The notes beneath the pieces were generated by a model. It did not search any database. It was given only the letters and a program-made list of their open reading frames with translations, and was not told the DNA's origin. A stretch of 64,000 nucleotides of DNA from Borrelia parkeri (GTDB lineage: Bacteria; Spirochaetota; Spirochaetia; Borreliales; Borreliaceae): NCBI RefSeq assembly GCF_023035815.1, contig NZ_CP073159.1:862406-926405 (forward strand), given 5' to 3'. A program made the position numbers and the translations under genes. Within the stretch, counting starts at the first letter, position 1, and each line of letters opens with the position of its first letter. Below, piece by piece: positions 10,182 through 18,521 of the stretch.

Positions 10182-11144
10182 ATGTTGTCTTTAAATATTA
10201 GGAATGTTGAAAAATATAGTGTTATTAATGTTCTAAAGAATGACGATGGTAAAAGACTTGATGCAGTGTTGATAAAGTTTTTAAAAGTCCCTAAATCTAA
10301 AATAATCAGGCATATTAGAAATGGAGATATTCTTTTAAATAATTTAAAGGTTTCTTTTTCGCATAGAATTTTTAAGGATGATAAAATTTATTTGTATAAA
10401 CCTTTACTACAGGGTTTGAGTTTAAACAGGATAACAGTCAAAGATGAGTCTGCTATATTAAGAGATATAAAGAAAAGAATAGTATATGAGGATGTGGATT
10501 TGCTTGTAATTAATAAGAGGAAGGGAACTTTGGTTCATGGGGATAAATATTCACTTGATACTTTAATTAATGCTTATCTTTTAGATGAAAATCATTGCTC
10601 TCTTAGTTTTAAACCCTCAGCTGTGCATAGATTAGATAGAAATACTTCAGGACTTATTATTTTTGCAAAAAATATAAATTCTGCAAGAATTTTAAGTCAG
10701 GCATTTAGTAGTGGTGTTGTTATTAAAAAGTATTTGGCTTTACTTGATGGTGTGATTACAAAACCTTTGACTTATAAAAATTTTTTATATCGAGATAAGA
10801 TTTCAAGAAAAACTTTTGTTATCAATGATATAGATAAATGTAATGCTGTAACTGATATTAAACCAATTTTAGTGTCTAAGTCTTCAACACTTGCGGAGGT
10901 GTCAATTAAGACGGGATTTACACATCAAATAAGAGCACAATGTGCTTTTAATAGACATGCCTTGATTAATGATAAAAAATATGATTCTCAATTTGTAAAA
11001 ACCAATTACTTTTTACATTCTTTTTTGATAAAATTTAACCAGTCATTATTTTTAAGAAATGAATTTTTTGTTGAACCTAGTTCAGATTTTTTAAAACAGA
11101 TAAGTAATATTTTTGGTGTATATGATTTTAAGGGATTTATTTAA
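10182..11144 (+). CDS. RluA-family 23S rRNA pseudouridine synthase
   Basis: Isomerises specific uridines in rRNA. It has an N-terminal S4 RNA-binding domain (DDGKRLDAVLIKFLKVPKSKI and RNGDILLNN, residues about 15-65), then the catalytic domain with VHRLDRNTSGLIIFAKN carrying the catalytic Asp. LVINKRKGTLVH and KTGFTHQIRAQCAFNRHALIND complete the RluC/RluD pattern. The ATG at 10182, just after the panF stop, is preferred over an upstream start inside panF. No strong ribosome-binding site is visible, so the start is tentative. RluC versus RluD cannot be settled from sequence alone. Confidence 0.9.
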   Translation: MLSLNIRNVEKYSVINVLKNDDGKRLDAVLIKFLKVPKSKIIRHIRNGDILLNNLKVSFSHRIFKDDKIYLYKPLLQGLSLNRITVKDESAILRDIKKRIVYEDVDLLVINKRKGTLVHGDKYSLDTLINAYLLDENHCSLSFKPSAVHRLDRNTSGLIIFAKNINSARILSQAFSSGVVIKKYLALLDGVITKPLTYKNFLYRDKISRKTFVINDIDKCNAVTDIKPILVSKSSTLAEVSIKTGFTHQIRAQCAFNRHALINDKKYDSQFVKTNYFLHSFLIKFNQSLFLRNEFFVEPSSDFLKQISNIFGVYDFKGFI

Positions 11145-12066
11145 TAAGTGCACATTTAAAAATGTCTTAGGTACAGTTAAGGACATTTCAATTGCTATTA
11201 AACATAAATTTGTAAAAATTAAGGTTTATTCTTTAGTGGGTGTTGCTGGTACTGGAAAAAGTTTTAGATCCCATTTGATAGCAGATAAATATTCTATTCC
11301 TTTGATAATTGATGATGGCGTTTTAATAAAAAATATGAAAATTATTGCTGGGAGTTCTGCTAAGTTTGAGAATAATATGTTTGATGCAATAAGACGTTCT
11401 ATTTTTGAAGATGATTCTCATAGAAACGAAATTGTTGAAGCTCTGCGTAGAGAAAATTTCAGTAAAATATTAATATTGGGAACAAGTATTCGAATGATAG
11501 ATAAAATAACTTCTAGACTTTTCTTGCCTAGTTCTTCTAAAATTATTTATATAACAGATATTTCTACTAAAAGGGAAATAGAAAAGGCAAGAATTTCAAG
11601 ACAAATGGGCGAACATGTAGTTCCAGCAGCTGCTTTTGAGATAACGTCTATTAAGCCTAATTTATTATTAGATTCAATACGAGTTTTTTTTAAAAGTAAA
11701 GGATTTTTATCAAAAAAAAGAAACTATATTCGTTCTATTGTAAAGCCTCATTTTCATGAAGAGGGTGGCATTTTATCTGTTTCCAAAAATGCTGTAAGAC
11801 AAATTATTGAACATTGTGTTTCTGAATATAATGAAAATTATATTGTCTATAATTTGAAGATTAAAAAAAATCAGGGTAGTTATTCTTTTAAGCTTTTTTT
11901 AGATGTTCCACTTGAAAATAATTTACTTAATGATGCGGAAATGCTTAGAAATTATATTATTGAAAACGTACTAAAATATACGGTAATTAATATATCTGGT
12001 ATTGATGTTATTATACATAAATTCTATGATCAAAAAGGTGATTTGGAAAAGAATGATGAATGTTGA
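11122..12066 (+). CDS. P-loop ATPase with Asp23-like C-terminal domain
   Basis: An approximately 314-residue two-part protein. The N-terminal half has a Walker A loop, GVAGTGKS, near residue 40, and a kinase-like core (ILILGTSIRMIDKIT; IIYITDIST). The C-terminal 100 residues (GGILSVSKNAVRQIIEH, YIVYNLKIKKN, LFLDVPLENN, INISGIDVIIHKF) follow the beta-alpha-beta pattern of Asp23/YloU envelope-stress proteins; that match is my inference from pattern. The gene lies between the pseudouridine synthase (32 bp overlap onto its end, tentative ATG start) and murC (overlap). By position it matches the uncharacterised BB0816. A nucleotide-dependent role in envelope or cell-wall control is possible. Confidence 0.72.
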   Translation: MILRDLFNKCTFKNVLGTVKDISIAIKHKFVKIKVYSLVGVAGTGKSFRSHLIADKYSIPLIIDDGVLIKNMKIIAGSSAKFENNMFDAIRRSIFEDDSHRNEIVEALRRENFSKILILGTSIRMIDKITSRLFLPSSSKIIYITDISTKREIEKARISRQMGEHVVPAAAFEITSIKPNLLLDSIRVFFKSKGFLSKKRNYIRSIVKPHFHEEGGILSVSKNAVRQIIEHCVSEYNENYIVYNLKIKKNQGSYSFKLFLDVPLENNLLNDAEMLRNYIIENVLKYTVINISGIDVIIHKFYDQKGDLEKNDEC

Positions 12067-13462
12067 CTTGGATAATTTAAGTAATATTTTTTTTGTAGGC
12101 ATTAAGGGCTCTGGACTTTGTTCACTTGCCTGTTTTTTTAATGCTAAGGGATATTTTGTAGAAGGTGTCGATGTTCCTTTAAAATTTCATACAGAAGATA
12201 TATTAATTAGTAATAATATAACTTACTATGAAAATATTTATGAGTTTTCACTCAAGGTTCATAATAAATCATATGATGTTTTAATATATTCACCGGCTTA
12301 TGATAAGGATAATTTATCTGTTTTGTTAGAAGCGCGTGAACTTGGCATTCCTATTCTATCTTATCCTGAGTTTATTGGAAAACTTTCTAAAAAGTATTAT
12401 AGTATTGGAGTTGCAGGTTCTCATGGCAAAACTACTACAGCAGCGTTCTTGGGTCTATTGTTTAATAGTCTGGGATTACAGCCTAATGTAATATTAGGTG
12501 CTAGTGTTAAAGATTTTGGAGATGAATCTAGTCTTGTTGGTCAAAGCAATATATTTATTGCAGAGACCTGTGAGTACAGGAATCATTTTTTACACTTTTC
12601 ACCGGATATGATTGTTTTAACTAATATCGATTATGAGCATGTTGATTTTTTTGAAAATTATGAAGCAGTTGAGAATGTTTTCTTGCAGTATATTAATAAT
12701 TTAAAGAAAAATGGAATTTTAATAATAAATGCTGATGAAGTTAATTTGCTTAAAATTAAAAATAGAATTTTAAGAAAAGATATTAAAGTGTTTAGTGTTG
12801 GATTTAATTCTTTAGCTGATTTTAAGGTTGAACGTTTTGAGGTGATAGACGAGTTTTTAAAGTTTGATTTCTTGGGGGGTGTTGATATTAGACTAAGGTC
12901 TCCTTTGATGCATAATGTTTTAAATTTTGCATTATCACTTTTGGCGTTAAAGTTATTTTTCGAGGAACATAAAAAATTGGTTTGGAGTTTTGATGATCGG
13001 ATAAAGATAGTGGCTCAAGAGTACATGGGCATAAAAAGAAGGATGGAATTTATCATGGAAAAAGATGAAGTTATATATTTTGACGATTATGCTCATCATC
13101 CAAAGGAAATTGAAAGTACTCTTTTGGGATTGAAGACCTTTTATAAGGGTAGGCGTATTATTTTAGATTTTATGCCACATACCTTTACAAGGACAAAAGT
13201 TCTTTTTAGTGAGTTCGTTAAAGTTTTAAGTAATGTTGATGTGTTGATTTTGCATAATATATATCTTTCAGTTAGAGAAGATTTTGATCCTAATAAACTT
13301 TCTGAAAAACTGTTTCTGGCTCTTAAAGATTTAAATCAGAATGTTTATTTTTTTAAGGAAGTAGTCGATTCTGTTGATTTTATAAAGGGTTTGTTAAAGA
13401 GAAATGATTTATTTGTTACAATGGGAGCTGGTAATAATTTTATTTTACATGATTTTTTGTAA
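12056..13462 (+). CDS. murC: UDP-N-acetylmuramate--L-alanine ligase
   Basis: Adds L-alanine to UDP-MurNAc with ATP, the first peptide step of peptidoglycan synthesis. At 468 residues it has family length. It shows an N-terminal UDP-binding Rossmann loop (FFVGIKGSGLCSLA), the ATP loop GVAGSHGKTTTAAFLG near residue 125, LTNIDYEHVDFF, and YFDDYAHHPKEIESTL around 340. An ATG pair at 12053/12056 gives the start; the longer ORF from 12002 lies inside the preceding gene. The paralogue Mpl is a formal alternative, but no other MurC is in view and position matches murC of B31. Confidence 0.92.
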   Translation: MNVDLDNLSNIFFVGIKGSGLCSLACFFNAKGYFVEGVDVPLKFHTEDILISNNITYYENIYEFSLKVHNKSYDVLIYSPAYDKDNLSVLLEARELGIPILSYPEFIGKLSKKYYSIGVAGSHGKTTTAAFLGLLFNSLGLQPNVILGASVKDFGDESSLVGQSNIFIAETCEYRNHFLHFSPDMIVLTNIDYEHVDFFENYEAVENVFLQYINNLKKNGILIINADEVNLLKIKNRILRKDIKVFSVGFNSLADFKVERFEVIDEFLKFDFLGGVDIRLRSPLMHNVLNFALSLLALKLFFEEHKKLVWSFDDRIKIVAQEYMGIKRRMEFIMEKDEVIYFDDYAHHPKEIESTLLGLKTFYKGRRIILDFMPHTFTRTKVLFSEFVKVLSNVDVLILHNIYLSVREDFDPNKLSEKLFLALKDLNQNVYFFKEVVDSVDFIKGLLKRNDLFVTMGAGNNFILHDFL

Positions 13463-13473
13463 AGGTATTTTGA

Positions 13474-14340
13474 ATGAAAAGTATGACTGGATTTTTTCAC
13501 TTAGAAAAAGTTGTTTCAAATTATATGTTTAGTGTTAACTTAAAGTCTTATAATGGTCGATTTTTAGAATTTAAATTTAAATTACCTGAAGTTTTATATG
13601 CTTATGAGCTTGAGATAAGGAATTTAATTTCAAATTATGTTAAAAGGGGAAATGTTTTCTTAAATGTAGGGTATAAGGAAATGGTTCCCAATATTAATTT
13701 TAGTTTAAATCCTCATTATATTGAAGCTATTGCTCATCTTAGAGATAGCTTATTGCATAGTAATTTAAACATTAAGGATGAATTGAGTCTTAGTGATTTT
13801 TTATCTCTAAGAGGGGCTTTAATTGTTGATGAGGGTGATGTTAATCAAGAAATGATTTATCATGTTTTTAAGGAAGTTTTGGAAGAGACTTTATTAAATT
13901 ATGATAAAAGTAGAACTTTTGAGGGTGAGAATACTAAACAAGATATAATTTCAATTCTTATGTTAATACGGAATGATTTAGAATTGTTAAAGGGATCCCA
14001 GAGTAGTATAAATAATAAACTTTTCTTAAGTCTTAAGGAAAATTTATTAAAGTTAATGGATGATTTTAGTGATATTAATATTGCAGAAGAGGCTGCTAAA
14101 ATGTCAATTCGATTAGATATTAATGAGGAAATAGTAAGATTATATTCACATATAGATAATTTTTATCAAAATCTTGAAAATGAAGTATGTGGCAAGATTT
14201 TAGAGTTTATTGTTCAGGAAATGCATAGAGAGATTACAACAATGAGCAACAAAGCCATTGATCTTGATATTAGAAATTTAGTTTTAAACATGAAATTAAA
14301 TTTAGAAAAAATAAAAGAACATCTAAGGAATATTGAATGA
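13474..14340 (+). CDS. YicC-family endoribonuclease
   Basis: A 288-residue member of the YicC family, recognised by the N-terminal MKSMTGF motif, SVNLKSYNGRFLEFKFKLP and the C-terminal block GKILEFIVQEMHREITTMSNKA. YicC of E. coli has been characterised as an endoribonuclease acting on small RNAs; the role here is by homology only. The C-terminal glutamate-rich block fits the conserved metal-binding region. It is 11 bp downstream of murC and overlaps the next gene by ATGA (14337-14340), within the long co-directional unit. Confidence 0.88.
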   Translation: MKSMTGFFHLEKVVSNYMFSVNLKSYNGRFLEFKFKLPEVLYAYELEIRNLISNYVKRGNVFLNVGYKEMVPNINFSLNPHYIEAIAHLRDSLLHSNLNIKDELSLSDFLSLRGALIVDEGDVNQEMIYHVFKEVLEETLLNYDKSRTFEGENTKQDIISILMLIRNDLELLKGSQSSINNKLFLSLKENLLKLMDDFSDINIAEEAAKMSIRLDINEEIVRLYSHIDNFYQNLENEVCGKILEFIVQEMHREITTMSNKAIDLDIRNLVLNMKLNLEKIKEHLRNIE

Positions 14341-14876
14341 GAATAGCTGTTTCTAGCAAGAGTGGTTGTGGTAATACAACAATTAGTGGAATGCTTGCAA
14401 AGCATTATGGTCTGAAGCTTATTAATTATACTTTTCATGATATTGCTAGAGAAAAGAATATGTCCTTTGATACGTTTTATGAGAAAGAAATCATTGGTAG
14501 AAATGATCATTATTGGGATGAATATCTTGATAGTAAATTATTGGAGCTTTCAAAAGAGGATAATACAGTTCTTGCATCTCGTCTTGCAATTTGGCTTGCA
14601 AAAAATGCCGATTTAAAGATATATCTTTATGCTAAGATAGAAATTCGGGCAGAGAGAATAATAAACAGAGAAGGTGGTATGTATTCCGATATTTTGAGGA
14701 GCACTTTCAATAGAGATTCTAATGATTCAAAGAGATATTTATCTGTATATGATATAGATATTGATAATTATTTAGATGTAGCTGATTTTATAGTTGATAC
14801 AACTGATAAATCTGCAAATAAAGTTTTTGAATTGATAAAGGATGAAATAGAGAAGAGAGGCTTATATATTAAGTAA
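14337..14876 (+). CDS. Cytidylate kinase-like protein
   Basis: A 179-residue P-loop kinase of the short cytidylate-kinase-like family. The nucleotide loop reads SSKSGCGNTTISG, in which the usual GK[ST] lysine is replaced by Asn, while a lysine lies earlier in the loop; I recall this variant in spirochete homologues. Further matches are ASRLAIWLAKNADLKIYLYA and RAERIINREGG (lid arginines). It would phosphorylate CMP or dCMP to the diphosphate. ATGA overlap with yicC implies coupling; rpoZ follows after 24 bp. Confidence 0.8.
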   Translation: MRIAVSSKSGCGNTTISGMLAKHYGLKLINYTFHDIAREKNMSFDTFYEKEIIGRNDHYWDEYLDSKLLELSKEDNTVLASRLAIWLAKNADLKIYLYAKIEIRAERIINREGGMYSDILRSTFNRDSNDSKRYLSVYDIDIDNYLDVADFIVDTTDKSANKVFELIKDEIEKRGLYIK

Positions 14877-14900
14877 ATAAATTAAGGAGGTTTTAGAGAA

Positions 14901-15098
14901 ATGAAAATACCTTTAAAAGAGATACAAGATTTTGATGGCAATTATTATGAACTTGTTATGGCAGTGATAATTCGTACAGATCAGATTATTGATCAAATTT
15001 CTTTAGCAGAACATGTTATTTCTGATGAGAGAGTAGTGAGTCAGGCTTTTAATGATATTGTAACAGGTCGATTTACGTATTCAATTGAAGAAAAATAA
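14901..15098 (+). CDS. rpoZ: RNA polymerase omega subunit
   Basis: A 65-residue protein with the omega-like core [17 protein letters not shown], where family members have N-YE-x-AAA-RA-QL, followed by an acidic stretch and [16 protein letters not shown], matching the spirochete omega C-terminus (A-x-x-x-x-TG-x-x-x-x-x-IEE). Omega stabilises the beta-prime subunit in RNA polymerase. A strong ribosome-binding site, AAGGAGG (14884-14890), precedes the ATG by 10 bases, one of the best in the window. The stop overlaps miaA by 14 bp. The small size makes this less certain than its neighbours. Confidence 0.78.
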   Translation: MKIPLKEIQDFDGNYYELVMAVIIRTDQIIDQISLAEHVISDERVVSQAFNDIVTGRFTYSIEEK

Positions 15099-15987
15099 AA
15101 TAGTTTTTATTTTTGGTCCTACGGCTGTAGGTAAAAGTGATATTTTATTCAATTTTCCAAAAGGTATAGCTGAAGTAATTAATGTCGATTCTATTCAAGT
15201 TTATAAAGAGTTTGATATTGCTTCTTGTAAGCCTAGTGTTGAATTGAGGTCTCATATAAAACATCATTTAGTGGATTTTTTGGAACCGATTGAAGAATAT
15301 AATCTTGGAGTTTTTTATAAAGAAGCAAGTAAGATAATAAATAATTTAAGGGATCAAAATAAGCTTGCTGTATTTGTAGGTGGGTCGGCTTTTTATTTTA
15401 AGCATCTACAATATGGATTACCCAGTACACCGCCTGTTTCTTCTGAAATAAGATTTTATGTAAATAGCCTTTTTACTACAAAGGGGAAGGATTATCTCTT
15501 AGAGGAACTTAAGAGAGTAGACTTTAAAAGATATGAGTCGATCAGTGAAAATGATATTTATAGAATTAAAAGATCGCTAGAAGTTTATTATCAAACGGGT
15601 ATTCCAATTAGTCAATTTTTGAAAAAAGGTCAGATGATTGAGGATATTTTAGCTATTGGCCTGAAAAGGCCTATGGAAGAGATGAGGTCTAGAATAATAT
15701 CTAGGGTAAGGAATATGATTGATTGTGGATTGCTTGAAGAGATTAAGAGGTTATTAGAGAAAGGATACGATGAGACAACACCGGCTTTTAAAGGAATAGG
15801 GTATCGTGAATTTTTGTTGTGGAAGAGTAGACCTTATTCTATGTTAAATGATATAATAAATTTAATAGTTAAAAATTCATTTTTATATGTAAAAAGGCAG
15901 ATGACTTTTTTTGATAAAATTCCTAATGTTTTGTGGTTTCATCCAGATGATGATTTAAGAGACATTTTGGATTTAATTTTTATTTAA
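15085..15987 (+). CDS. miaA: tRNA dimethylallyltransferase
   Basis: Transfers dimethylallyl to N6 of A37 in tRNAs reading UNN codons. At 300 residues it is of standard length. It has the P-loop FGPTAVGKS (residues 10-18), [19 protein letters not shown] with the catalytic Asp of the DSxQ motif, [26 protein letters not shown], and a C-terminal KGIGYREF block. Start is a TTG at 15085, inside the end of rpoZ, giving [11 protein letters not shown]. Translation is probably coupled to rpoZ because no separate ribosome-binding site is obvious. Confidence 0.94.
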   Translation: MKKNKIVFIFGPTAVGKSDILFNFPKGIAEVINVDSIQVYKEFDIASCKPSVELRSHIKHHLVDFLEPIEEYNLGVFYKEASKIINNLRDQNKLAVFVGGSAFYFKHLQYGLPSTPPVSSEIRFYVNSLFTTKGKDYLLEELKRVDFKRYESISENDIYRIKRSLEVYYQTGIPISQFLKKGQMIEDILAIGLKRPMEEMRSRIISRVRNMIDCGLLEEIKRLLEKGYDETTPAFKGIGYREFLLWKSRPYSMLNDIINLIVKNSFLYVKRQMTFFDKIPNVLWFHPDDDLRDILDLIFI

Positions 15988-16003
15988 TAAGGAGATATGA
16001 GGA

Positions 16004-16099
16004 GTGCCTTGCGGAAGAAAAAGAAAATTACAAAAAATATCTACTCATAAGCGAAAAAAAAAGAGAAGAAAGAATAGACATAAAAAGAAGAACAAGTAA
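16004..16099 (+). CDS. 31-residue basic mS38/AURKAIP1-COX24-like ribosomal protein
   Basis: A tiny ORF easily missed because it starts with GTG. It encodes VPCGRKRKLQKISTHKRK followed by KKKRRKNRHKKKNK, almost entirely basic. This matches the short proteins annotated as AURKAIP1/COX24-domain (related to mitochondrial mS38 and bacterial bS22), typically MPCGKKRKRHK-x-x-THKRKKR-x-x-KNRHKKK. An AAGGAG (15989-15994) lies 9 bases before the GTG. It follows miaA by 16 bp and is followed at once by a hairpin terminator, ending the operon. Binding in the small ribosomal subunit is inferred from the family. Confidence 0.85.
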   Translation: MPCGRKRKLQKISTHKRKKKRRKNRHKKKNK

Positions 16100-16100
16100 T

Positions 16101-16137
16101 AAAAATGTTAGTTGGTTTTTTGCTAGCTAACATTTTT
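16101..16137. terminator. Hairpin terminator ending the yhdT-miaA unit
   Basis: An 11-bp perfect stem: AAAAATGTTAG (16101-16111) pairs with CTAACATTTTT (16127-16137) around a 15-base loop. The flanks supply a U-run in either direction, so it can serve the + strand operon and the convergent lipoprotein gene at 16163-16525. Confidence 0.85.
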
Positions 16138-16162
16138 ATATTATTAGTTTACTTAATTTATT

Positions 16163-16525
16163 TTATTCAATAATTATTATATTATCTATTATATTTATGT
16201 CTTTACTAAATATGTACCCTTTTTTTCCTTTGTAGGTTGCTAGTATCCATTTGCCTTTAATTCCATGTTTTTCTGTATTTTGCATTATTTTTTCAATTTT
16301 TACTATTTCGTCTTTTCTAATTATTGTTAGATAATTATAGTTAGTATTGTCCGTTTTAGTTACATTGTTTAAAATAGCATAATTTTTTGTTATGATTCCT
16401 ACTTTTCTTGAAAATCCTAAGATACTGCTTTTGGGTAAGTTGAATTTATTTATTAAAGGAATTTCTAATTTTTTGCTGCATGTTAAAAACATTATAGAGA
16501 TCAAAGATAGCAATTTTATTTTCAT
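16163..16525 (-). CDS. Small lipoprotein with SH3-like domain
   Basis: A 120-residue protein with a spirochete-style lipoprotein signal (LLSLISIMFLTC, predicted acylated Cys near residue 16). The mature part contains a probable bacterial SH3-like fold: VGIITKNYAILNN, a short variable loop, IIRKDEIVKIEKI and GKWILATYKGKKGYIFSKDI, the last matching the W-x-x-V-x-x-x-G-x-x-G-Y-V ending of SH3b domains. Such domains bind peptidoglycan or peptides. It stands alone on the minus strand, divergent from the gene at 16604. Function is unknown. Confidence 0.75.
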   Translation of the reverse strand: MKIKLLSLISIMFLTCSKKLEIPLINKFNLPKSSILGFSRKVGIITKNYAILNNVTKTDNTNYNYLTIIRKDEIVKIEKIMQNTEKHGIKGKWILATYKGKKGYIFSKDINIIDNIIIIE

Positions 16526-16603
16526 AATTTTATTATATATGTTACTTGATATACAGTTATATATAATAATATAATGTTTCTTTAGAAAGTGTAAGGATTA
16601 TCA

Positions 16604-17152
16604 ATGAAAAAATATATTTTTTTATTATTTTTATTTTTTCCTTCAAGTGCTTCAATATTCGCATATCCATTATCTTTTGGAGGGGGCTTTGCTTATCAAT
16701 TTACTAATTATACTAGCAAAAGTGATATAAGTAAGTCTATAAAAAATTATAGTAGAGTAGATAATGGAATAAATCTAAGTTTGTTCTTTGATGCTAATTA
16801 TGTTATTTTGGATATCTCTTATAAAGATGCTTTTTTATCTAGCCATCATAGTAGATATTTTGCTTTTGGACTTTATGGAATTTATCCGATTGTTTTTAAG
16901 GAATATGTTAGAACATTATTCCCCCTTCTTGGGATTAAATATACACTTGATTTAAGTGCTAAGAGACAAAATTTGGTGTTTTTGTCTTTGGGATTTGCTA
17001 CGGATTTTTTCGTTCCTGAAGTTAAAGGACTCTATATTAGACCTTTATTTATGCTTTCAATTTCACCTACTTCTCTTTCTGTAAAGAATTTTTCTTCTCT
17101 CACAACTGAGGTTACTCTTGGAATTAATATTGGTTGGAAATTTCTCAGTTAG
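16604..17152 (+). CDS. Exported protein, possible small beta-barrel
   Basis: A 182-residue protein with a cleavable signal peptide (IFLLFLFFPSSASIFAYP) and AAGGA 8 bases before the ATG. The mature part has alternating hydrophobic and polar strands rich in aromatic residues (GGGFAYQFTNY, LFFDANYVILDISYKDAF, RYFAFGLYGIYPIVF) and ends in TLGINIGWKFLS. That pattern suggests a small outer-membrane barrel, though the C-terminal residue is Ser rather than Phe. I do not recognise a family. It converges with the glycosidase gene, overlapping by 8 bp. Confidence 0.7.
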   Translation: MKKYIFLLFLFFPSSASIFAYPLSFGGGFAYQFTNYTSKSDISKSIKNYSRVDNGINLSLFFDANYVILDISYKDAFLSSHHSRYFAFGLYGIYPIVFKEYVRTLFPLLGIKYTLDLSAKRQNLVFLSLGFATDFFVPEVKGLYIRPLFMLSISPTSLSVKNFSSLTTEVTLGINIGWKFLS

Positions 17153-17933
17153 GCAGTTTTATTCCTAAGTGAAAAGGGACTATTCTCTCTTGTCCAAAAA
17201 GGTTAGATGTAGCATTAAGTTTATAAGCAGAATTGTTGGATTTTGTTACAAGTGTGCTTGAACCACCTCCATCTAGATTAATAGAGTTGTTAATACCATA
17301 ACTTAATGATAGATCTATTGCTTCATTTAACGAGATTCCTTTGCTATTATTAGCACCTCTTCCTTCTACCGTTATTAGATATAGGTGTTTGTTTCCTTTA
17401 TCACTACCTATTATTGTTCTTGGATGTTTATTTTCTTTAAAATTTTTGGTGTATTTTCCATTTTTGATTAAAGGAAAGAAACCGCTAAAACCATAGTCAG
17501 AATTTTTGATTTCATCTTGCTTGGGATTTAATATTATTTGATTGTTGTTGATTATAATTATTCCTTGATCTTTTTTTGCATTGAAGATTATTTTTTTATC
17601 ATATATGTATAAACCGTTAGGGTAGAATATATTGTCTTTAATCTCATATGGGCTAGTGTTAATAGCAATATCTACCTTGTTAGAAAGTAAAAATTGACTT
17701 GTTGTTTGACCATTAAAGTAGTAATTATTAGTTTTTGTATCATAAATAGGCTTTGATATTATAAACTTTAAATTTTTGTTTTTAATCTTGATAATGACGT
17801 AATTACTTTCTTTAAAAGAACCTTTAATGATTTCATATCTCATTTCCACGTCTTCTGTGTTGAGTGATTTTTGTGCTGATAAGACGCTTACTGTCAAAAT
17901 TAATATTATTACGCTTAAAAATTTTTTATTCAT
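17145..17933 (-). CDS. Exported phosphodiester glycosidase (NAGPA-domain) protein
   Basis: A 262-residue protein with signal peptide (FLSVIILILTVSVLSAQ). The mature region matches the phosphodiester glycosidase/NAGPA (DUF2233) domain: IAINTSPY, YGFSGFFPLIKNGK, HPRTIIGSDKGNKHLYLITVEGR, the helix NEAIDLSLSYG and the hallmark INLDGGGSSTLV near residue 220. The family includes the mammalian enzyme that uncovers mannose-6-phosphate by removing GlcNAc, and bacterial exported relatives of unclear substrate. The upstream gene overlaps it by 8 bp, so the two are co-transcribed. The natural substrate here is unknown. Confidence 0.85.
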   Translation of the reverse strand: MNKKFLSVIILILTVSVLSAQKSLNTEDVEMRYEIIKGSFKESNYVIIKIKNKNLKFIISKPIYDTKTNNYYFNGQTTSQFLLSNKVDIAINTSPYEIKDNIFYPNGLYIYDKKIIFNAKKDQGIIIINNNQIILNPKQDEIKNSDYGFSGFFPLIKNGKYTKNFKENKHPRTIIGSDKGNKHLYLITVEGRGANNSKGISLNEAIDLSLSYGINNSINLDGGGSSTLVTKSNNSAYKLNATSNLFGQERIVPFHLGIKLPN

Positions 17934-18438
17934 TTCTCTTTATTTTATAAGAATAAATGCTCTTAGGATAGTTGTTTAAGATTATATTTTTTATCTTTAA
18001 AGAAATTTTATTATTTTTTATTCTTGCAATGTTATATAATTGATAAATTATTTTTATATCTAACCCTTTATGTTTATATAAGATATCATTGATTTCATCT
18101 TCGCTTATGTTTTCTTCATTGATTCTAAGTTTTAGTAACAAAATTTCGTTTTTTATGTTTTTATCTTTAGGCTCTTGTATTTTTTTTAAAAAATTATTAG
18201 CTTCTTCATATTTCTTTATTTTAAGTAAATATTTGGCCATAAGTAGATAATAATACTCTGAATTTAGATTCTTGATTGCATTTATTGTTTCGAGTTCTTT
18301 TGGTAAATTGTTATTTAAGTCGTATAACATATATAATTTATTTAATTTTTCCAAATTTTCTTTGTCTGTACCATATGTTAGAACAAAAGGAATCATTAAT
18401 GACAAGATCAGCAATATTTTAGATTGTATTAGGTTCAT
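17926..18438 (-). CDS. Exported helical (TPR-like) protein
   Basis: A 170-residue protein with an N-terminal hydrophobic signal (KILLILSLMIPFVLTYG), then alpha-helical segments such as NLEKLNKLYMLYDLN, YYYLLMAKYLLKIKKYEEANNFLKKIQ and IKIIYQLYNIARIKNNKISL. Spacing suggests two or three degenerate tetratricopeptide-like repeats. Its end overlaps the start of the NAGPA-domain gene by 8 bp, implying a two-gene unit. No specific function can be assigned. Confidence 0.7.
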   Translation of the reverse strand: MNLIQSKILLILSLMIPFVLTYGTDKENLEKLNKLYMLYDLNNNLPKELETINAIKNLNSEYYYLLMAKYLLKIKKYEEANNFLKKIQEPKDKNIKNEILLLKLRINEENISEDEINDILYKHKGLDIKIIYQLYNIARIKNNKISLKIKNIILNNYPKSIYSYKIKRNE

Positions 18439-18478
18439 GTAATTTTATTTAAGGTATTATACACTTTTTTAGTGAAAA

Positions 18479-18510
18479 TAAGAAGAAAAAATTTTATTTC
18501 TTTCTTCTTA
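18479..18510 (-). terminator. Probable terminator of the PTS gene
   Basis: Inverted repeat TAAGAAGAAA (18479-18488) and TTTCTTCTTA (18501-18510), a 10-bp stem with a 12-base A/T loop, 12 bases downstream of the EIICB stop codon. The minus-strand flank is A/T-rich but has no long U-run, so it is only a moderate terminator candidate. Confidence 0.5.
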
Positions 18511-18521
18511 TTCTTTATGAT

